DNA of 64,000 bases from Hymenobacter mellowenesis (GCF_030581005.1 NZ_JAUQSX010000015.1:1-64000); one strand, 5' to 3'. Shown: positions 33,551 through 41,670, counted from the first letter of the stretch. The notes: generated from the sequence alone by a model not told the origin. Program-made: numbers and translations.

Positions 33551-34462
33551 ATGTCTGATTTTCGCCTGCGGGTTTTCCAGGCCGTGGCCCGGCACCTCAA
33601 CTTCACCAAGGCGGCGCAGGAGCTGTTCATCACGCAGCCAGCCGTCACCAAGCACATTCACGAGCTGGAGCGCGCCCACGGCCAGCGCCTGCTGGAGCGC
33701 AGCGGCAACCGCGTAGCCCTCACCGAGGCAGGCCGCCTGCTGCTGGCCCACGCCGACACCGTGGCCGCCTCCGCCCGGCTGCTCGACGACCAGCTCCAGG
33801 CCTTGCACCACCCCGACGAAGCCACCGGCCGCCTGCGCCTGGGCGCCAGCACCACACTCAGCCAGTACGTGCTGCCCGGCCTCCTGCCCGCCTTTCAGGC
33901 CGCCTACCCCCGGGTGCAGCTTACGCTGCTCAACGCCAATTCTGAGCACATTGCCCAGGCCCTGCTGCGCGGCGACCTCGACCTAGGCATGGTGGAAGGC
34001 CGCTCCCGCTCCCGCGACCTGCACTACGAACTCCTCTTACCCGACGAACTGGTGGCTGTGCGCCGGGCCACCCCCGGCCGGCCGCAACTGGCTTCCCTGC
34101 CGCTGGCCGAGGCGCTGGCCCATCCGCTGGTGTTGCGGGAGCGCGGCTCCGGCACCCTCGAAGTATTGGAATACGCCCTCCGCGAACTCCAAATCAAGCT
34201 CAGCAGCCTGCGAGTGGCGTTTTATTTCGATAATACCGAAGCCATCAAAGCGTATCTGGAGGCCGCGCCTGGGGCCATTGGCTTCGTGTCGCGCCGGGCG
34301 CTGGCCCGCGAGCTGGCTGGCGGCGCGCTCGAAATCGTGCCCATTGAGGGGCTGCATCTGCCCCGGCAGTTCGATGCGGTATGGGTGCAGGGCCAGCCGT
34401 TGCTGCGGGCGGCCCTGCGATTCCTCTCATTTGTGCAAGCCAGCGCTAAAAAGGCGCTCTAA
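33551..34462 (+). CDS. LysR-family transcriptional regulator (YeiE/CysB-like)
   Basis: 303 residues from ATG 33551; the longer frame from 33296 overlaps the divergent lactonase gene. The winged helix-turn-helix is at the N-terminus (MSDFRLRVFQAVARHLNFTK, then EHLFITQPAVTKHIHELE-type recognition helix: QELFITQPAVTKHIHELERA). The rest is a periplasmic-binding-like effector domain (LPGLLPAFQAAYPRVQLTLL). It is directly followed by a YeiH family transporter gene, and the YeiE-YeiH pairing known in other bacteria suggests it controls that gene. Confidence 0.92.
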   Translation: MSDFRLRVFQAVARHLNFTKAAQELFITQPAVTKHIHELERAHGQRLLERSGNRVALTEAGRLLLAHADTVAASARLLDDQLQALHHPDEATGRLRLGASTTLSQYVLPGLLPAFQAAYPRVQLTLLNANSEHIAQALLRGDLDLGMVEGRSRSRDLHYELLLPDELVAVRRATPGRPQLASLPLAEALAHPLVLRERGSGTLEVLEYALRELQIKLSSLRVAFYFDNTEAIKAYLEAAPGAIGFVSRRALARELAGGALEIVPIEGLHLPRQFDAVWVQGQPLLRAALRFLSFVQASAKKAL

Positions 34463-34504
34463 ACCAAATTAGAAGCGTTTGGCAATTTTATGCTGAAGCA
34501 TGCT

Positions 34505-34570
34505 ATTACCAATGGTAATTCATTATAACAACTTTGAATAACCCAGGCCATTGGCCTGGCCGTACCTTTG
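34505..34570 (+). promoter_or_regulatory. Promoter and dyad sites of the YeiH-family gene
   Basis: ATTACC-AAT-GGTAAT (34505-34519) fits the LysR T-N11-A box (TTACCAATGGTAA). A second perfect dyad CCAGGCCA-T-TGGCCTGG lies at 34543-34559, directly before the exact -7 element TACCTTTG (34563-34570). The start codon follows 13 bases later. An upstream dyad plus one near the -35 region is the usual RBS/ABS layout for LysR activators. The regulator identity is inferred from adjacency. Confidence 0.7.
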
Positions 34571-34583
34571 GGCTGTAACTACT

Positions 34584-35660
34584 ATGGCCCCCATGAGTAC
34601 TCCTACCACCGCACCACCGCAGCCTGCACCCCAGCCTGCCGCGCCAGTAGCGCCCGCTGCGGACACCGCCGCGGAGGCGGCCCGCCGAAGCCGTTTTTCC
34701 GAGGGCCTGCACGCGCCGCATCGGCTGTTTGGCTGGGAATTCTCGCTGCAGCAGGTGGTGTTTAGCGTCGTGCTTGTGTTTTGCCTCACGCCCTGGGCAT
34801 CGCCGCCGCTGGCCCTGGCGTTGGGCCTGGTGCTGGCCCAAACCGTGGGCAATCCGTTTGCCCAGCAAACCAAGGGCCTCACGCAAAAGCTGCTGCAATT
34901 TTCGGTCATCGGCCTGGGTTTTGGCATGAATGCCCACGCGGCGGTGCAGGCCGGCCGGGAGGGCATTTTATTCACCGTGGTATCGTTGGTGGGCACGCTG
35001 GGGCTGGGCTATTTCGTGGGCCGGTGGCTGGGGCTGGGCCGCACCGTGGTGCACCTGATTTCGTGCGGCACGGCCATCTGCGGGGGCTCGGCCATCGCTG
35101 CCGTAGCGCCAGTGCTGCGGGCCAAGGACGAAGAAATATCGGTGGCCCTGGGCACGGTGTTCGTGCTCAATGCACTGGCGCTCTTTGCCTTTCCGCCCAT
35201 CGGCCATGCCTTGGCTCTCACGCAAAATCAGTTTGGGCTTTGGTGCGCCATTGCCATCCACGACACCAGCTCGGTGGTAGGGGCGGCGGCCGCCTATGGC
35301 GCCCAGGCCCTGCAGGTAGCCACCACCGTGAAGCTGGCCCGCGCGCTCTGGATAATTCCGGTGTCCATCTGTACCGCCCTGGCGTTCCGGCAGCGGGGCG
35401 TGAAGGTGAAACTGCCTTATTTCATTGCGGGCTTCATCGCCGCCATGTTGCTTAATACCTACGTGCCCGCCGTGCGCCCTCTGGCGCCTTTCATAACGCA
35501 CCTGGCCAAAATCGGACTCACCGTCACGCTGTTTTTTATCGGCGCGGGGCTGTCGGCCCGAGCAATACGGGCCGTAGGGGGGCGGCCCTTCGTGCTGGGC
35601 GTGGTGCTGTGGGTGGTCATCTCGCTGAGCTCACTCTACGTCATTCTGCATGCCGCGTAG
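34584..35660 (+). CDS. YeiH/UPF0324 family putative sulfate exporter
   Basis: 358 residues from ATG 34584 (ATG 34593 also possible). A Pro/Ala-rich N-terminal tail (to about 45) is followed by 9-10 membrane segments: QQVVFSVVLVFCLTPWA, LLQFSVIGLGFGMNAHAAVQ, LFTVVSLVGTLGLGYFVGRW, SCGTAICGGSAIAAVAPVLR (the family's signature CGTAICGGSA), HDTSSVVGAAAAYGAQAL, and IGLTVTLFFIGAGLS. The family is annotated as putative sulfate exporter, but proof is thin. Regulated most likely by the adjacent LysR protein. Followed by a 240-base non-coding gap. Confidence 0.9.
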   Translation: MAPMSTPTTAPPQPAPQPAAPVAPAADTAAEAARRSRFSEGLHAPHRLFGWEFSLQQVVFSVVLVFCLTPWASPPLALALGLVLAQTVGNPFAQQTKGLTQKLLQFSVIGLGFGMNAHAAVQAGREGILFTVVSLVGTLGLGYFVGRWLGLGRTVVHLISCGTAICGGSAIAAVAPVLRAKDEEISVALGTVFVLNALALFAFPPIGHALALTQNQFGLWCAIAIHDTSSVVGAAAAYGAQALQVATTVKLARALWIIPVSICTALAFRQRGVKVKLPYFIAGFIAAMLLNTYVPAVRPLAPFITHLAKIGLTVTLFFIGAGLSARAIRAVGGRPFVLGVVLWVVISLSSLYVILHAA

Positions 35661-35901
35661 GGTGCTATTTGTTTGATTATTAGGTTGATAATAGTTAATT
35701 TTAATTGGGGGGAGGCAGTTGCGATGAGCGAGTCGGCGCTAAAGGCAGCGATAAAGCCCAGCCAACTGCTGCAAAGCGCAGCCGGCCTAGTAGTGAGGAT
35801 GGTCCGCGTTAAGGTTGCTGCTTTCTAAATCGGCATTCAGCAAAATGCGTTGGATTCACAAAAATACCCCGGCAGGCCCTGAAGCCTGCAGTCGTTGGGC
35901 C
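35661..35901. other. Non-coding gap after the exporter gene
   Basis: A short A/T-rich stretch (35680-35715) is followed by GC-rich sequence with many stop codons in all frames. No convincing gene, terminator hairpin or palindrome was seen. Confidence 0.4.
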
Positions 35902-36981
35902 TTATTCAGACAGCACCGGGAGGCGGAGGCGCACGTAGGCCCCGGAGCCCGACAGCTTGCCCACCTCGATGACGCCGCCGAGTAGCGCCACCCGGTCGCG
36001 GATGCTGCGCAGGCCCAGGCCGGCTTTCGCCGCCGGTGCGTGGGCGGGAAAGCCCGGCCCGTTGTCTTCCACGCGCATCAGCACAAACCCCGGCACGTTT
36101 TCCAGGTCCACACTGGCGCGGGTGGCGCCAGTGGCGTGTCGCACCACGTTTTGCAGCAGCTCTTGGGCAATGCGGTAGAGGGCCAGCTGGAGCGCCCCCG
36201 GCAGAAGCGGCAATTCGGACTCGAGTTGCACCCGGCATTTCACGCGCAGGGTCACGCCTTTCATTTTCTGGCACAAGTCCTTAATGGCCGCCGCCAGCCC
36301 AAACTCTTCCAGCACCATCGGCACGAGCTCGTGCGAGAGGGCCCGGACCTGGCGAATGGCATCGGCCAGCAGGTCGTCGGTTTCCTGGCGCAGCTCGTTG
36401 ATGGTGGCGCTGGGGGCGGGCAGCAGCACCCGCGACTGTTCCAGGCGCAGCTTGACTGCGAAAAGGGTTTGGCCGATGCCGTTGTGCAGGCCCTCGGCAA
36501 TGCGCTTGCGCTCGGCCTCTTCGGCTTCCTGAACGGCGATGAACTGGGCGTGCTGCTGGTGAACCAATGCCTTTTCGGCCTGAATGCGCGGCGTCACGTT
36601 GATGGCCGTGCCCAGCCATTCGTTGATTTCGCCTTGGGCGTTGCGTACCGGCACGGCGCGCGACTGCACCCAGCCCACCGACCCGTCGGGTAGAAACACT
36701 TGATGTTCATGCTCAAACACGCCCTGGGCCCGAATGGCCTGGGCAATCCAGTCCAGCATTTCGCGCTGCTGCGGGGCCGGGATGTAGCGCGCCATCCATG
36801 TCTCGGTGGGCGCCAGGGTATCGGCCAGAAAGTCTTTGCCAATCAGCCGGTACATGTACTGCCAGTCGGCGCTCATTTTGTACACGATGTCGAAGCTGGC
36901 CGCTAAAAACAGCCGGAATTCCTCTTCAGAATTCAACAGGAGCAGCGCAGCGGCTGATTCGGGGGAAGGGTCTTTTTCCAT
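35902..36981 (-). CDS. PAS-domain NarL-type sensor histidine kinase
   Basis: 359 residues from ATG 36981. No membrane segment, so it is a cytosolic sensor. A PAS-like domain spans about 20-130, ending in GWVQSRAVPVRNAQGEINEW and a PAC segment. The HisKA_3 dimerisation region (QEAEEAERKRIAEGLHNGIG) carries the phosphorylated His166; the usual LHD is LHN here. The ATPase domain has the N box ELLQNVVRHATGA, the G1 box EDNGPGFP and the G2 region GLGLRSIRDRVALLGG. It autophosphorylates and would pass phosphate to a NarL-type response regulator; none is adjacent. Confidence 0.9.
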   Translation of the reverse strand: MEKDPSPESAAALLLLNSEEEFRLFLAASFDIVYKMSADWQYMYRLIGKDFLADTLAPTETWMARYIPAPQQREMLDWIAQAIRAQGVFEHEHQVFLPDGSVGWVQSRAVPVRNAQGEINEWLGTAINVTPRIQAEKALVHQQHAQFIAVQEAEEAERKRIAEGLHNGIGQTLFAVKLRLEQSRVLLPAPSATINELRQETDDLLADAIRQVRALSHELVPMVLEEFGLAAAIKDLCQKMKGVTLRVKCRVQLESELPLLPGALQLALYRIAQELLQNVVRHATGATRASVDLENVPGFVLMRVEDNGPGFPAHAPAAKAGLGLRSIRDRVALLGGVIEVGKLSGSGAYVRLRLPVLSE

Positions 36982-37272
36982 TGAAATCCTATAAGTCCGG
37001 CGATGACTGGCACCGCCCAAGCGCCCTTTACAAACAGCTGAGTCGGTAATGCTTGCTTACTTACTACGGAAAAGCCTGCAGGTTTTGTACAACACCTGTG
37101 AAAAACTAAGGCTTCGGCTCCTCGCTGTTTGGGCAAGCTCTGCCGCGGCCTTCTCCCACCCACGGGAAAGCACGGGTGTAGGCCAGGCCCGTCTCTGTAC
37201 ATCAGTTGCTTTCCACTTTTGCCTGAATGTCACTTTTTCAAGAGCTCCATCACAATACCGGAAAGGCAAAAA

Positions 37273-37343
37273 AAAACCGACTTCCGCAAAGGTTGCGGGA
37301 AGTCGGTTTTTGTGCGATTTAAACTGCTTTTAAGCAGTTTAAA
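37273..37343. terminator. Terminator plus adjacent A/T palindrome
   Basis: A run of A, then ACCGACTTCCGC ... GCGGGAAGTCGGTTTTT (37273-37311) makes a bidirectional-looking terminator. Seven bases on, TTTAAACTGCTT and its exact complement (37318-37343) flank two bases: a second perfect dyad in A/T-rich DNA. They lie in a 450-base gap between the sensor kinase and the DUF4468 gene. The remaining part of the gap (36982-37270) contains no gene I can support. Confidence 0.75.
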
Positions 37344-37428
37344 CCAGGAGAAAAGTACCCGGAGCCGGAAGACCGTGCTATTCTGTCCCTTAGATTGTTG
37401 CCCGCCTATTTGTATGCAAACCGGGCCC

Positions 37429-38010
37429 TTACCAGTCCGATTTTCCGCCGCTGGTGCCGGCGGCCGGTTTGGCCATGCCCGACCGAATGGCGGTTACCAG
37501 CTGGTGCGCGGCGCCGTCCACTTGCTGCCGTTCCTGCCGGATGATACCCTTCACCATGCCCGATACTTTTTCTTTTAGCAGGATGCTTTCGGCCGAGGTG
37601 GGCGTGGGGTTGTACACGTATTTGGAAGGGTAGCTCTGGATTTCGAACTCGGTGACTTCGTAGCGGTACCGGCCATCCTTCACGGCCAGCTTCACGGTGT
37701 ACCAAAGTTTGGAGGCTGAGGGAATGCCCATCGATTTGATGTAGATGTCCTGCCAGCCTTTGCCCTGTAGCACGCCGGCTTCTTTGTCTTCGGCCTGCAC
37801 CACATCTTTAGCTGATTTGAAGGTGCTGGCAAACCAGAGCTTGGCGCGGGCATAGAGTTCGGCTTGGCTGGCACCCTCCACCGGCACCACCTCGGCGTAG
37901 GTGATGCGGTGAGTATCGGCATCGAGCGGAAACTTTAGCGAGTCGAGGGCCTGGGCCCGGGCGAAGCCGGTGCACAGGCAAAGCAGCAGTAGGGTAAGGG
38001 TAGATTTCAT
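37429..38010 (-). CDS. DUF4468 domain protein, exported
   Basis: 193 residues. Signal peptide MKSTLTLLLLCLCTGFARAQ, so periplasmic. The body fits DUF4468: FPLDADTHRITYAEVVPVEG, then AELYARAKLWFASTFKSAKDVV, and the strand pattern KLWYTVKLAVKDGRYRYEVT. The domain has a TBP-like fold and is common in Bacteroidota; no activity is known. The C-terminus is a Gly/Ser-rich tail. The adjacent gene 16 bases upstream is on the same strand, so they may share an mRNA. Confidence 0.85.
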   Translation of the reverse strand: MKSTLTLLLLCLCTGFARAQALDSLKFPLDADTHRITYAEVVPVEGASQAELYARAKLWFASTFKSAKDVVQAEDKEAGVLQGKGWQDIYIKSMGIPSASKLWYTVKLAVKDGRYRYEVTEFEIQSYPSKYVYNPTPTSAESILLKEKVSGMVKGIIRQERQQVDGAAHQLVTAIRSGMAKPAAGTSGGKSDW

Positions 38011-38026
38011 AAGAAAAGGGTTGGCT

Positions 38027-38380
38027 TTAGTGACACGCTTTGCACAGTTCCATTTTGTCCTTGGCCTGGCCGAGCGGCATGGACTTCACCCGCGCGTTGC
38101 ACTGCTTCAGGTGTGAGCAGGTGGCGTCGGTGTGGTATTTCACGGCGTTCTCGCTGGCACAGTAATACACCGGGCGGGCATTGAGCTGCGTGGTGACCAG
38201 TGTGCCGCCGGCCAGAGCCAGCGCAGCAATTCCGCTACTTATCCAACCCCACCGAATGGGGCGACGGGGCTTTTGATGCGGGGCCTCGTGGTAGTGGTAG
38301 TTCGCGTCGCCCTTCACTTCGTGGATGTGTGGACTTTGGTGGTAGTCGTCGGGCATGAGTTGGAAAGGAGGGAAGGGCAA
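38027..38380 (-). CDS. Membrane protein with C-terminal Cys-rich (CxxC) domain
   Basis: 117 residues. A His-rich cytoplasmic start (DDYHQSPHIHEVKGDANYHY), a membrane helix near 46-63 (WISSGIAALALAGGTLVTTQ), and a C-terminal domain with the pattern YYCASENAVKYHTDATCSHL ... CKACH. This Y-H-x-x-x-x-C...C-x-x-C layout occurs in many Bacteroidota and phage-linked proteins and may bind a metal. Function not recognised. It is the last gene before the prophage repressor (12 bases away) and marks the approximate chromosomal side of the left junction, although it could itself belong to the prophage. Confidence 0.65.
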   Translation of the reverse strand: MPFPPFQLMPDDYHQSPHIHEVKGDANYHYHEAPHQKPRRPIRWGWISSGIAALALAGGTLVTTQLNARPVYYCASENAVKYHTDATCSHLKQCNARVKSMPLGQAKDKMELCKACH

Positions 38381-38391
38381 GTGGTAAGGCC

Positions 38392-38826
38392 CTATCGTGG
38401 TGGGGATTGGCTCATCAGTATTTGGATAGTGCGCTCTTTATCGGCGACCTGTGCTTGCAATAGTTCTATCTCGCGCTTCATCGCCGCCTCGGTGGCGGAA
38501 CTGCCATGGGTTTGGGTGGCATTCCCAGCCACCTGGCCAATGACCTGGCTGCGCGAAAATTTTTTGTTTGTCTGGTAAATACCTGAGTCTTCAGCTGCTT
38601 CAGGGGAAAATGGGTCACCATCACCCGTCAGAAGCCAGTGGGCGTTGATGCTTTCAAAATTGAGCAGCACCTTCTCCAGGTAGTAAGCACCAGGTTCACG
38701 TGGGTTGGGTGGCAGGTAGTTCTGAGTATTGTTTTCAGGTACACCGAGTTGACGGCTGAACTTCCGGGCACTCAGTTTGAAGTGGTCGAGCAGAAATTTT
38801 ATTCGCTCACCTACAGTCGTTTGCAT
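38392..38826 (-). CDS. Prophage XRE-family repressor
   Basis: 144 residues. N-terminal helix-turn-helix of the XRE type (VGERIKFLLDHFKLSARKFS) followed by a typical Bacteroidota phage/ICE repressor segment (NFESINAHWLLTGDGDPFSP) and a C-terminal coiled region (AAMKREIELLQAQVADKERT) for oligomerisation. It lacks the S24 protease domain of LexA/CI, so induction would not be by self-cleavage. It is divergent from the early gene block, in the classic position of a prophage master repressor. Confidence 0.85.
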   Translation of the reverse strand: MQTTVGERIKFLLDHFKLSARKFSRQLGVPENNTQNYLPPNPREPGAYYLEKVLLNFESINAHWLLTGDGDPFSPEAAEDSGIYQTNKKFSRSQVIGQVAGNATQTHGSSATEAAMKREIELLQAQVADKERTIQILMSQSPPR

Positions 38827-38828
38827 AT

Positions 38829-38897
38829 AATTGAAAGCTATTTCTGCAAAATGATTTCAGAAAGTGAATCAAATTGAAAGCTAGTACGGTATGTTTG
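38829..38897 (+). promoter_or_regulatory. Divergent control region of the prophage
   Basis: A 12-base direct repeat AATTGAAAGCTA is at 38829-38840 and 38872-38883, with the imperfect dyad TTTCTG...CAGAAA (38841-38863) between. An exact -7 box TATGTTTG lies at 38890-38897, 50 bases before the first rightward gene. The spacing of repeats and dyad around the divergent starts fits a repressor-operator region. Which protein binds which site is unknown. Confidence 0.7.
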
Positions 38898-38947
38898 TAC
38901 CATCTTCCGGCAAGTAAAGCAGCCCACCGCGAAAACGTCCAAACACC

Positions 38948-39190
38948 ATGACCGAAAAGCAGAAATACTATGCGTTGCAGGCCCTCGTCTGTGAGGCATT
39001 GCCCTACTACGCTGCCGCCACCACCATCAGCGCCGGCCACAAGGCCAGCCTGACCCGCCTCCAGAATGTGAAGCAGGGCAAGGCCATCAGCCTGACCGAC
39101 TTGGTGGCCATGGTGAAACATTCCCTTCCGGATTTCAAGATTCCCGCCCACCTGCTGCCCGAAGAGGCGGCCGAGTCGGTGGCTGCCTAG
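38948..39190 (+). CDS. Phage early protein, possible Cro-like regulator (80 aa)
   Basis: 80 residues, mostly helical (MTEKQKYYALQALVCEALPY, then HKASLTRLQNVKQGKAISLT). First rightward gene after the divergent control region, where a Cro or excision regulator is expected. The segment SLTRLQNVKQGKAISLTDLVAMVKHS has a helix-turn-helix-like rhythm, but this was judged by eye only and no family was recognised. Confidence 0.6.
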   Translation: MTEKQKYYALQALVCEALPYYAAATTISAGHKASLTRLQNVKQGKAISLTDLVAMVKHSLPDFKIPAHLLPEEAAESVAA

Positions 39191-39234
39191 CCTTTACCGC
39201 ATTCTTTTCCTCCATTTATCTCATCACCAACACC

Positions 39235-39645
39235 ATGAAAAAACCTGTTTGCCAGCCCGTTTCCCTCATTAGCGCCTTCACTGGCCGGCGCGTTCGTGTA
39301 GCGCCGCAAGCCGTGGCACCCACGCCCGGCAGCAAAGCCTGCCGCGTGATTGCCCTGCAGCCCGGCGCGGCCTTGGTGCTGGCCCCCCTGCTCATTGTGG
39401 GCTGCTGGTGGCGCCCCGATGGGGGCCTGACGGTGTACGTGAACGGCACCATGCCGCTGGCCATGCGCTCGGCCGTGGAGCAGAACGCCACCCACGCCGA
39501 ACAGTGGCTGACGGCCGCGCCCGGCGGCATCCGCGAAATCGACCTCACCGACTGCCGGGAGGAATTCCATTTGCTGGAGCCTTCGGCCAAGGTGCTGGCC
39601 ATGTACCCCACCTCCGGCGAAACGTCGGACGCCCAAGCCGCCTGA
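39235..39645 (+). CDS. Phage early hypothetical protein (136 aa)
   Basis: 136 residues beginning MKKPVCQPVSLISAFTGRRV. A hydrophobic stretch near 45-60 (ALQPGAALVLAPLLIVGCWW) could be a membrane segment or a buried core. The remainder is mixed, with a conserved-looking AEQWLTAAPGGIREIDLTDC. It ends in TGATG, overlapping the next start by one base, so the two are translationally coupled. No family recognised. Confidence 0.65.
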   Translation: MKKPVCQPVSLISAFTGRRVRVAPQAVAPTPGSKACRVIALQPGAALVLAPLLIVGCWWRPDGGLTVYVNGTMPLAMRSAVEQNATHAEQWLTAAPGGIREIDLTDCREEFHLLEPSAKVLAMYPTSGETSDAQAA

Positions 39646-39881
39646 TGGACCTGCAAGCCGAACTCAACGCCAAGCGGCTGGAGCTGGCCAGTACCGAGCA
39701 GCTCATCAGCCAGCTAACCAAAGACCGGGAAGGGCTGCGGCCCGGCCCGGGCTACGGCGATGCCAAGCAGCAGCTCACCGACAGCATCCTGCGCCACACC
39801 AAGGCCAGCGCCCGCCTGCAGCGGGAAATCAAGTCGCTCAATACTGCCCTCACCGAGTCCCTTCAACCCAAACTGCTCTAA
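39645..39881 (+). CDS. Phage early coiled-coil protein (78 aa)
   Basis: 78 residues from the ATG in TGATG at 39643-39647. Nearly all helix with heptad-like spacing (MDLQAELNAKRLELASTEQL, then AKQQLTDSILRHTKASARLQ), so a small coiled-coil protein. Cotranscribed and coupled with the gene before it; the next gene starts five bases later. Function unknown. Confidence 0.7.
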   Translation: MDLQAELNAKRLELASTEQLISQLTKDREGLRPGPGYGDAKQQLTDSILRHTKASARLQREIKSLNTALTESLQPKLL

Positions 39882-39885
39882 TCCG

Positions 39886-40146
39886 ATGGAAATGCCCCAA
39901 GTGGCCGCACCGCAGAACCCCGCCGGCATGGTGGACCTGCTGCTGCAAATGACCGCCCCCGACCAGCAGGAGGCGAAGCTGCTCCAAGCCCTGCAGCGCG
40001 TGCAGGCAGGCGTGAAATCGCTGGAGGAGCAGCGCCTGGGCTACGAGGAGAACGGCTGGCACACGGCCTGGCAAATCCAATTCGACAATAAAACGGCACT
40101 GGTGGCCGCAATCACCCGCGTGTTGGCCGAGCGTTTCGGCCGCTGA
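39886..40146 (+). CDS. Phage early hypothetical protein (86 aa)
   Basis: 86 residues from ATG 39886. Helical, with DLLLQMTAPDQQEAKLLQAL, a central KSLEEQRLGYEENGWHTAWQ and a basic end ALVAAITRVLAERFGR. No family recognised. Begins five bases after the upstream stop, so part of the same mRNA. Confidence 0.65.
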   Translation: MEMPQVAAPQNPAGMVDLLLQMTAPDQQEAKLLQALQRVQAGVKSLEEQRLGYEENGWHTAWQIQFDNKTALVAAITRVLAERFGR

Positions 40147-40178
40147 TACCCTCACTCTCACCTCTTTTTTATCTCATC

Positions 40179-40448
40179 ATGTTATTCACCATTCCGTCGA
40201 TGGTCGGCTCGGAGCCGGCCAAAGTCAACCTCAAAGAATTGGGCATTGTGCGCGAGCAGCACATGCCCGCCCACGTCGTGCGGTTTGCACCGGCTGAGGA
40301 GCTGGTCCGGGTGCGCGAGGAAACCAGCCGCGAGCACCCGCATTTGCGCGAGGAGCTGCTGTTCGTGGAAGGCGAGGAGCTGGGGCGCCGCGCGCGCCTC
40401 AGCCAGTCACCCCTGGTAGCGGTGAAAGGAGGCCTGCGCTGTGGGTAA
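40179..40448 (+). CDS. Phage early hypothetical protein (89 aa)
   Basis: 89 residues from ATG 40179. Contains the charged helix VRVREETSREHPHLREELLF. The start is preceded by a pyrimidine-rich leader. Its stop overlaps the next gene by eight bases. No family recognised. Confidence 0.65.
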   Translation: MLFTIPSMVGSEPAKVNLKELGIVREQHMPAHVVRFAPAEELVRVREETSREHPHLREELLFVEGEELGRRARLSQSPLVAVKGGLRCG

Positions 40449-40887
40449 GCTGGCCAAGAAAAACGAGGCGTTGATGATTGATATCGTCAGCCTTATCAGC
40501 GAGCTGGGCGACCAGCACGTGCGGCTGACGGAGGCCTGGCCTTCGCTCAGCCAACAGGAGCGCCAAACCGGCAAAGCCAAGTTTGAGGAAGTGGAGCAAA
40601 CCATTCTCTCCAAGCTGCTGGAGGTGAAATACTTCCAGAGCCTGGGCGACAGCTTCATCAAGGTGAGCAAGCCGGAGGACGGCCGGCCCATGTACCTCGA
40701 AATCGTGACGGTGTTCGAAGGCAGCCAGGGCACCGGCGCCTTTGACTTTCCGGCCGAGTTCGAGTTTCAACTTCAACCCCTTACCGGCTGGCTGCCCATG
40801 TTTCGCAGCTGCCAACCCGCAACGGAGGCCGCTTACCAGGTGGCCGTCGAACGGGCCATTGAGAAAGGAGCGGTGGTCGTTGAATAA
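40441..40887 (+). CDS. Phage early hypothetical protein (148 aa)
   Basis: 148 residues from GTG 40441, overlapping the upstream gene by eight bases. N-terminal helical part (KKNEALMIDIVSLISELGDQ ... ERQTGKAKFEEVEQTILSKL) followed by a strand-rich part (PMYLEIVTVFEGSQGTGAFD, AEFEFQLQPLTGW). No family recognised. Its stop overlaps the next TTG start. Confidence 0.65.
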   Translation: MGKLAKKNEALMIDIVSLISELGDQHVRLTEAWPSLSQQERQTGKAKFEEVEQTILSKLLEVKYFQSLGDSFIKVSKPEDGRPMYLEIVTVFEGSQGTGAFDFPAEFEFQLQPLTGWLPMFRSCQPATEAAYQVAVERAIEKGAVVVE

Positions 40888-41167
40888 GCGCATCATTCAG
40901 TCCTGCCGCACCTGCGAAGGCGACTGCCGCGTGGTGCACCCGCACTGGAAGCAGTACCACGCCCAAGCCGGCAACTTCACCGTGGCCGAATTCTTCCTCC
41001 AGCTGGGCTACCTGCCGAGCGAGGCCCTGCCGCCCATCACGGTGGCGTGCCCCACCTGCCAGGGCGTGGGCGAAGTGCCGGCCCCGCGCGCGGCCGCTCA
41101 GCCGCTCAGCCTGTGGGAAGAATTCGCGCTGCTGCTCTACAAAATTTTGGGAGGAGCACCGCTATGA
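40880..41167 (+). CDS. Phage early zinc-ribbon protein (95 aa)
   Basis: 95 residues from TTG 40880, overlapping the upstream stop. Two Cys pairs, CRTCEGDC near 9-16 and CPTCQGVG near 56-63, resemble the CxxCxG zinc motifs of DnaJ and other ribbons. The C-terminus is hydrophobic (LSLWEEFALLLYKILG). The TTG start is chosen because it preserves the coupling pattern of the block and no ATG precedes the Cys motif. Function unknown; perhaps a protein-protein adaptor. Confidence 0.6.
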   Translation: MNKRIIQSCRTCEGDCRVVHPHWKQYHAQAGNFTVAEFFLQLGYLPSEALPPITVACPTCQGVGEVPAPRAAAQPLSLWEEFALLLYKILGGAPL

Positions 41168-41670
41168 CTGCCACCCGCCAATACTTCCAAAATGAGCGCG
41201 TGCCGCTCATTCCCCTGCCTTCCCGCACGCCCATGAACATCAAGAACTACACCTCCACGGTGCCGGCCATGAACTCGGCCGCCGCCATTGAGAAGCTGCT
41301 GGTGGAAGCCGGCGCCACGTCGGTGAGCAAGTGGTACGTGGAGAAGGAAGTGGCCGGCTTCCTCTTCCAAATGCAGGTGAACGGGGTACCCCGCGTGTTC
41401 CGGCTGCCCAGCGACGTGAATAAGGTGTACGGCCTGTTCATCCGTGGCAAGGCCCGGCTCGATGCCGGCCAGCGCCTGAAGCTGAAGGCGCAGGCCGGCC
41501 GTACGGCGTGGCGCACGCTGCACGAGCTGGTACAAATCCAGGTGGCCATGATTCTGCTCGAGCAGGTGGACCCGCTGCAAGTCTTCCTGGCCTACAACTA
41601 CGACGAGGCCACCGGCCAAACCATTTACGACCAGGCGAAAGCCGGCAGCCTGAAGCTGCTGGGGGCTTAG
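41164..41670 (+). CDS. Phage early protein, MNIKNYTS-type
   Basis: 168 residues from ATG 41164, in an ATGA overlap with the previous stop. An internal ATG 41233 (MNIKNYTSTVPAMNSAAAIE) is the start used by relatives I recall from Bacteroidota prophages, so initiation at either site is possible. The middle strands (SKWYVEKEVAGFLFQMQVNG) and C-terminal helix LHELVQIQVAMILLEQVDPL are conserved-looking. Function unknown; genes of this type lie in phage and conjugative element recombination/replication regions. Confidence 0.7.
   Translation: MTATRQYFQNERVPLIPLPSRTPMNIKNYTSTVPAMNSAAAIEKLLVEAGATSVSKWYVEKEVAGFLFQMQVNGVPRVFRLPSDVNKVYGLFIRGKARLDAGQRLKLKAQAGRTAWRTLHELVQIQVAMILLEQVDPLQVFLAYNYDEATGQTIYDQAKAGSLKLLGA

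Noticed and set aside
37049..37333. 94-residue plus-strand open frame in the gap after the sensor kinase
   Set aside because: Runs through the terminator hairpin and shows no protein-like features.
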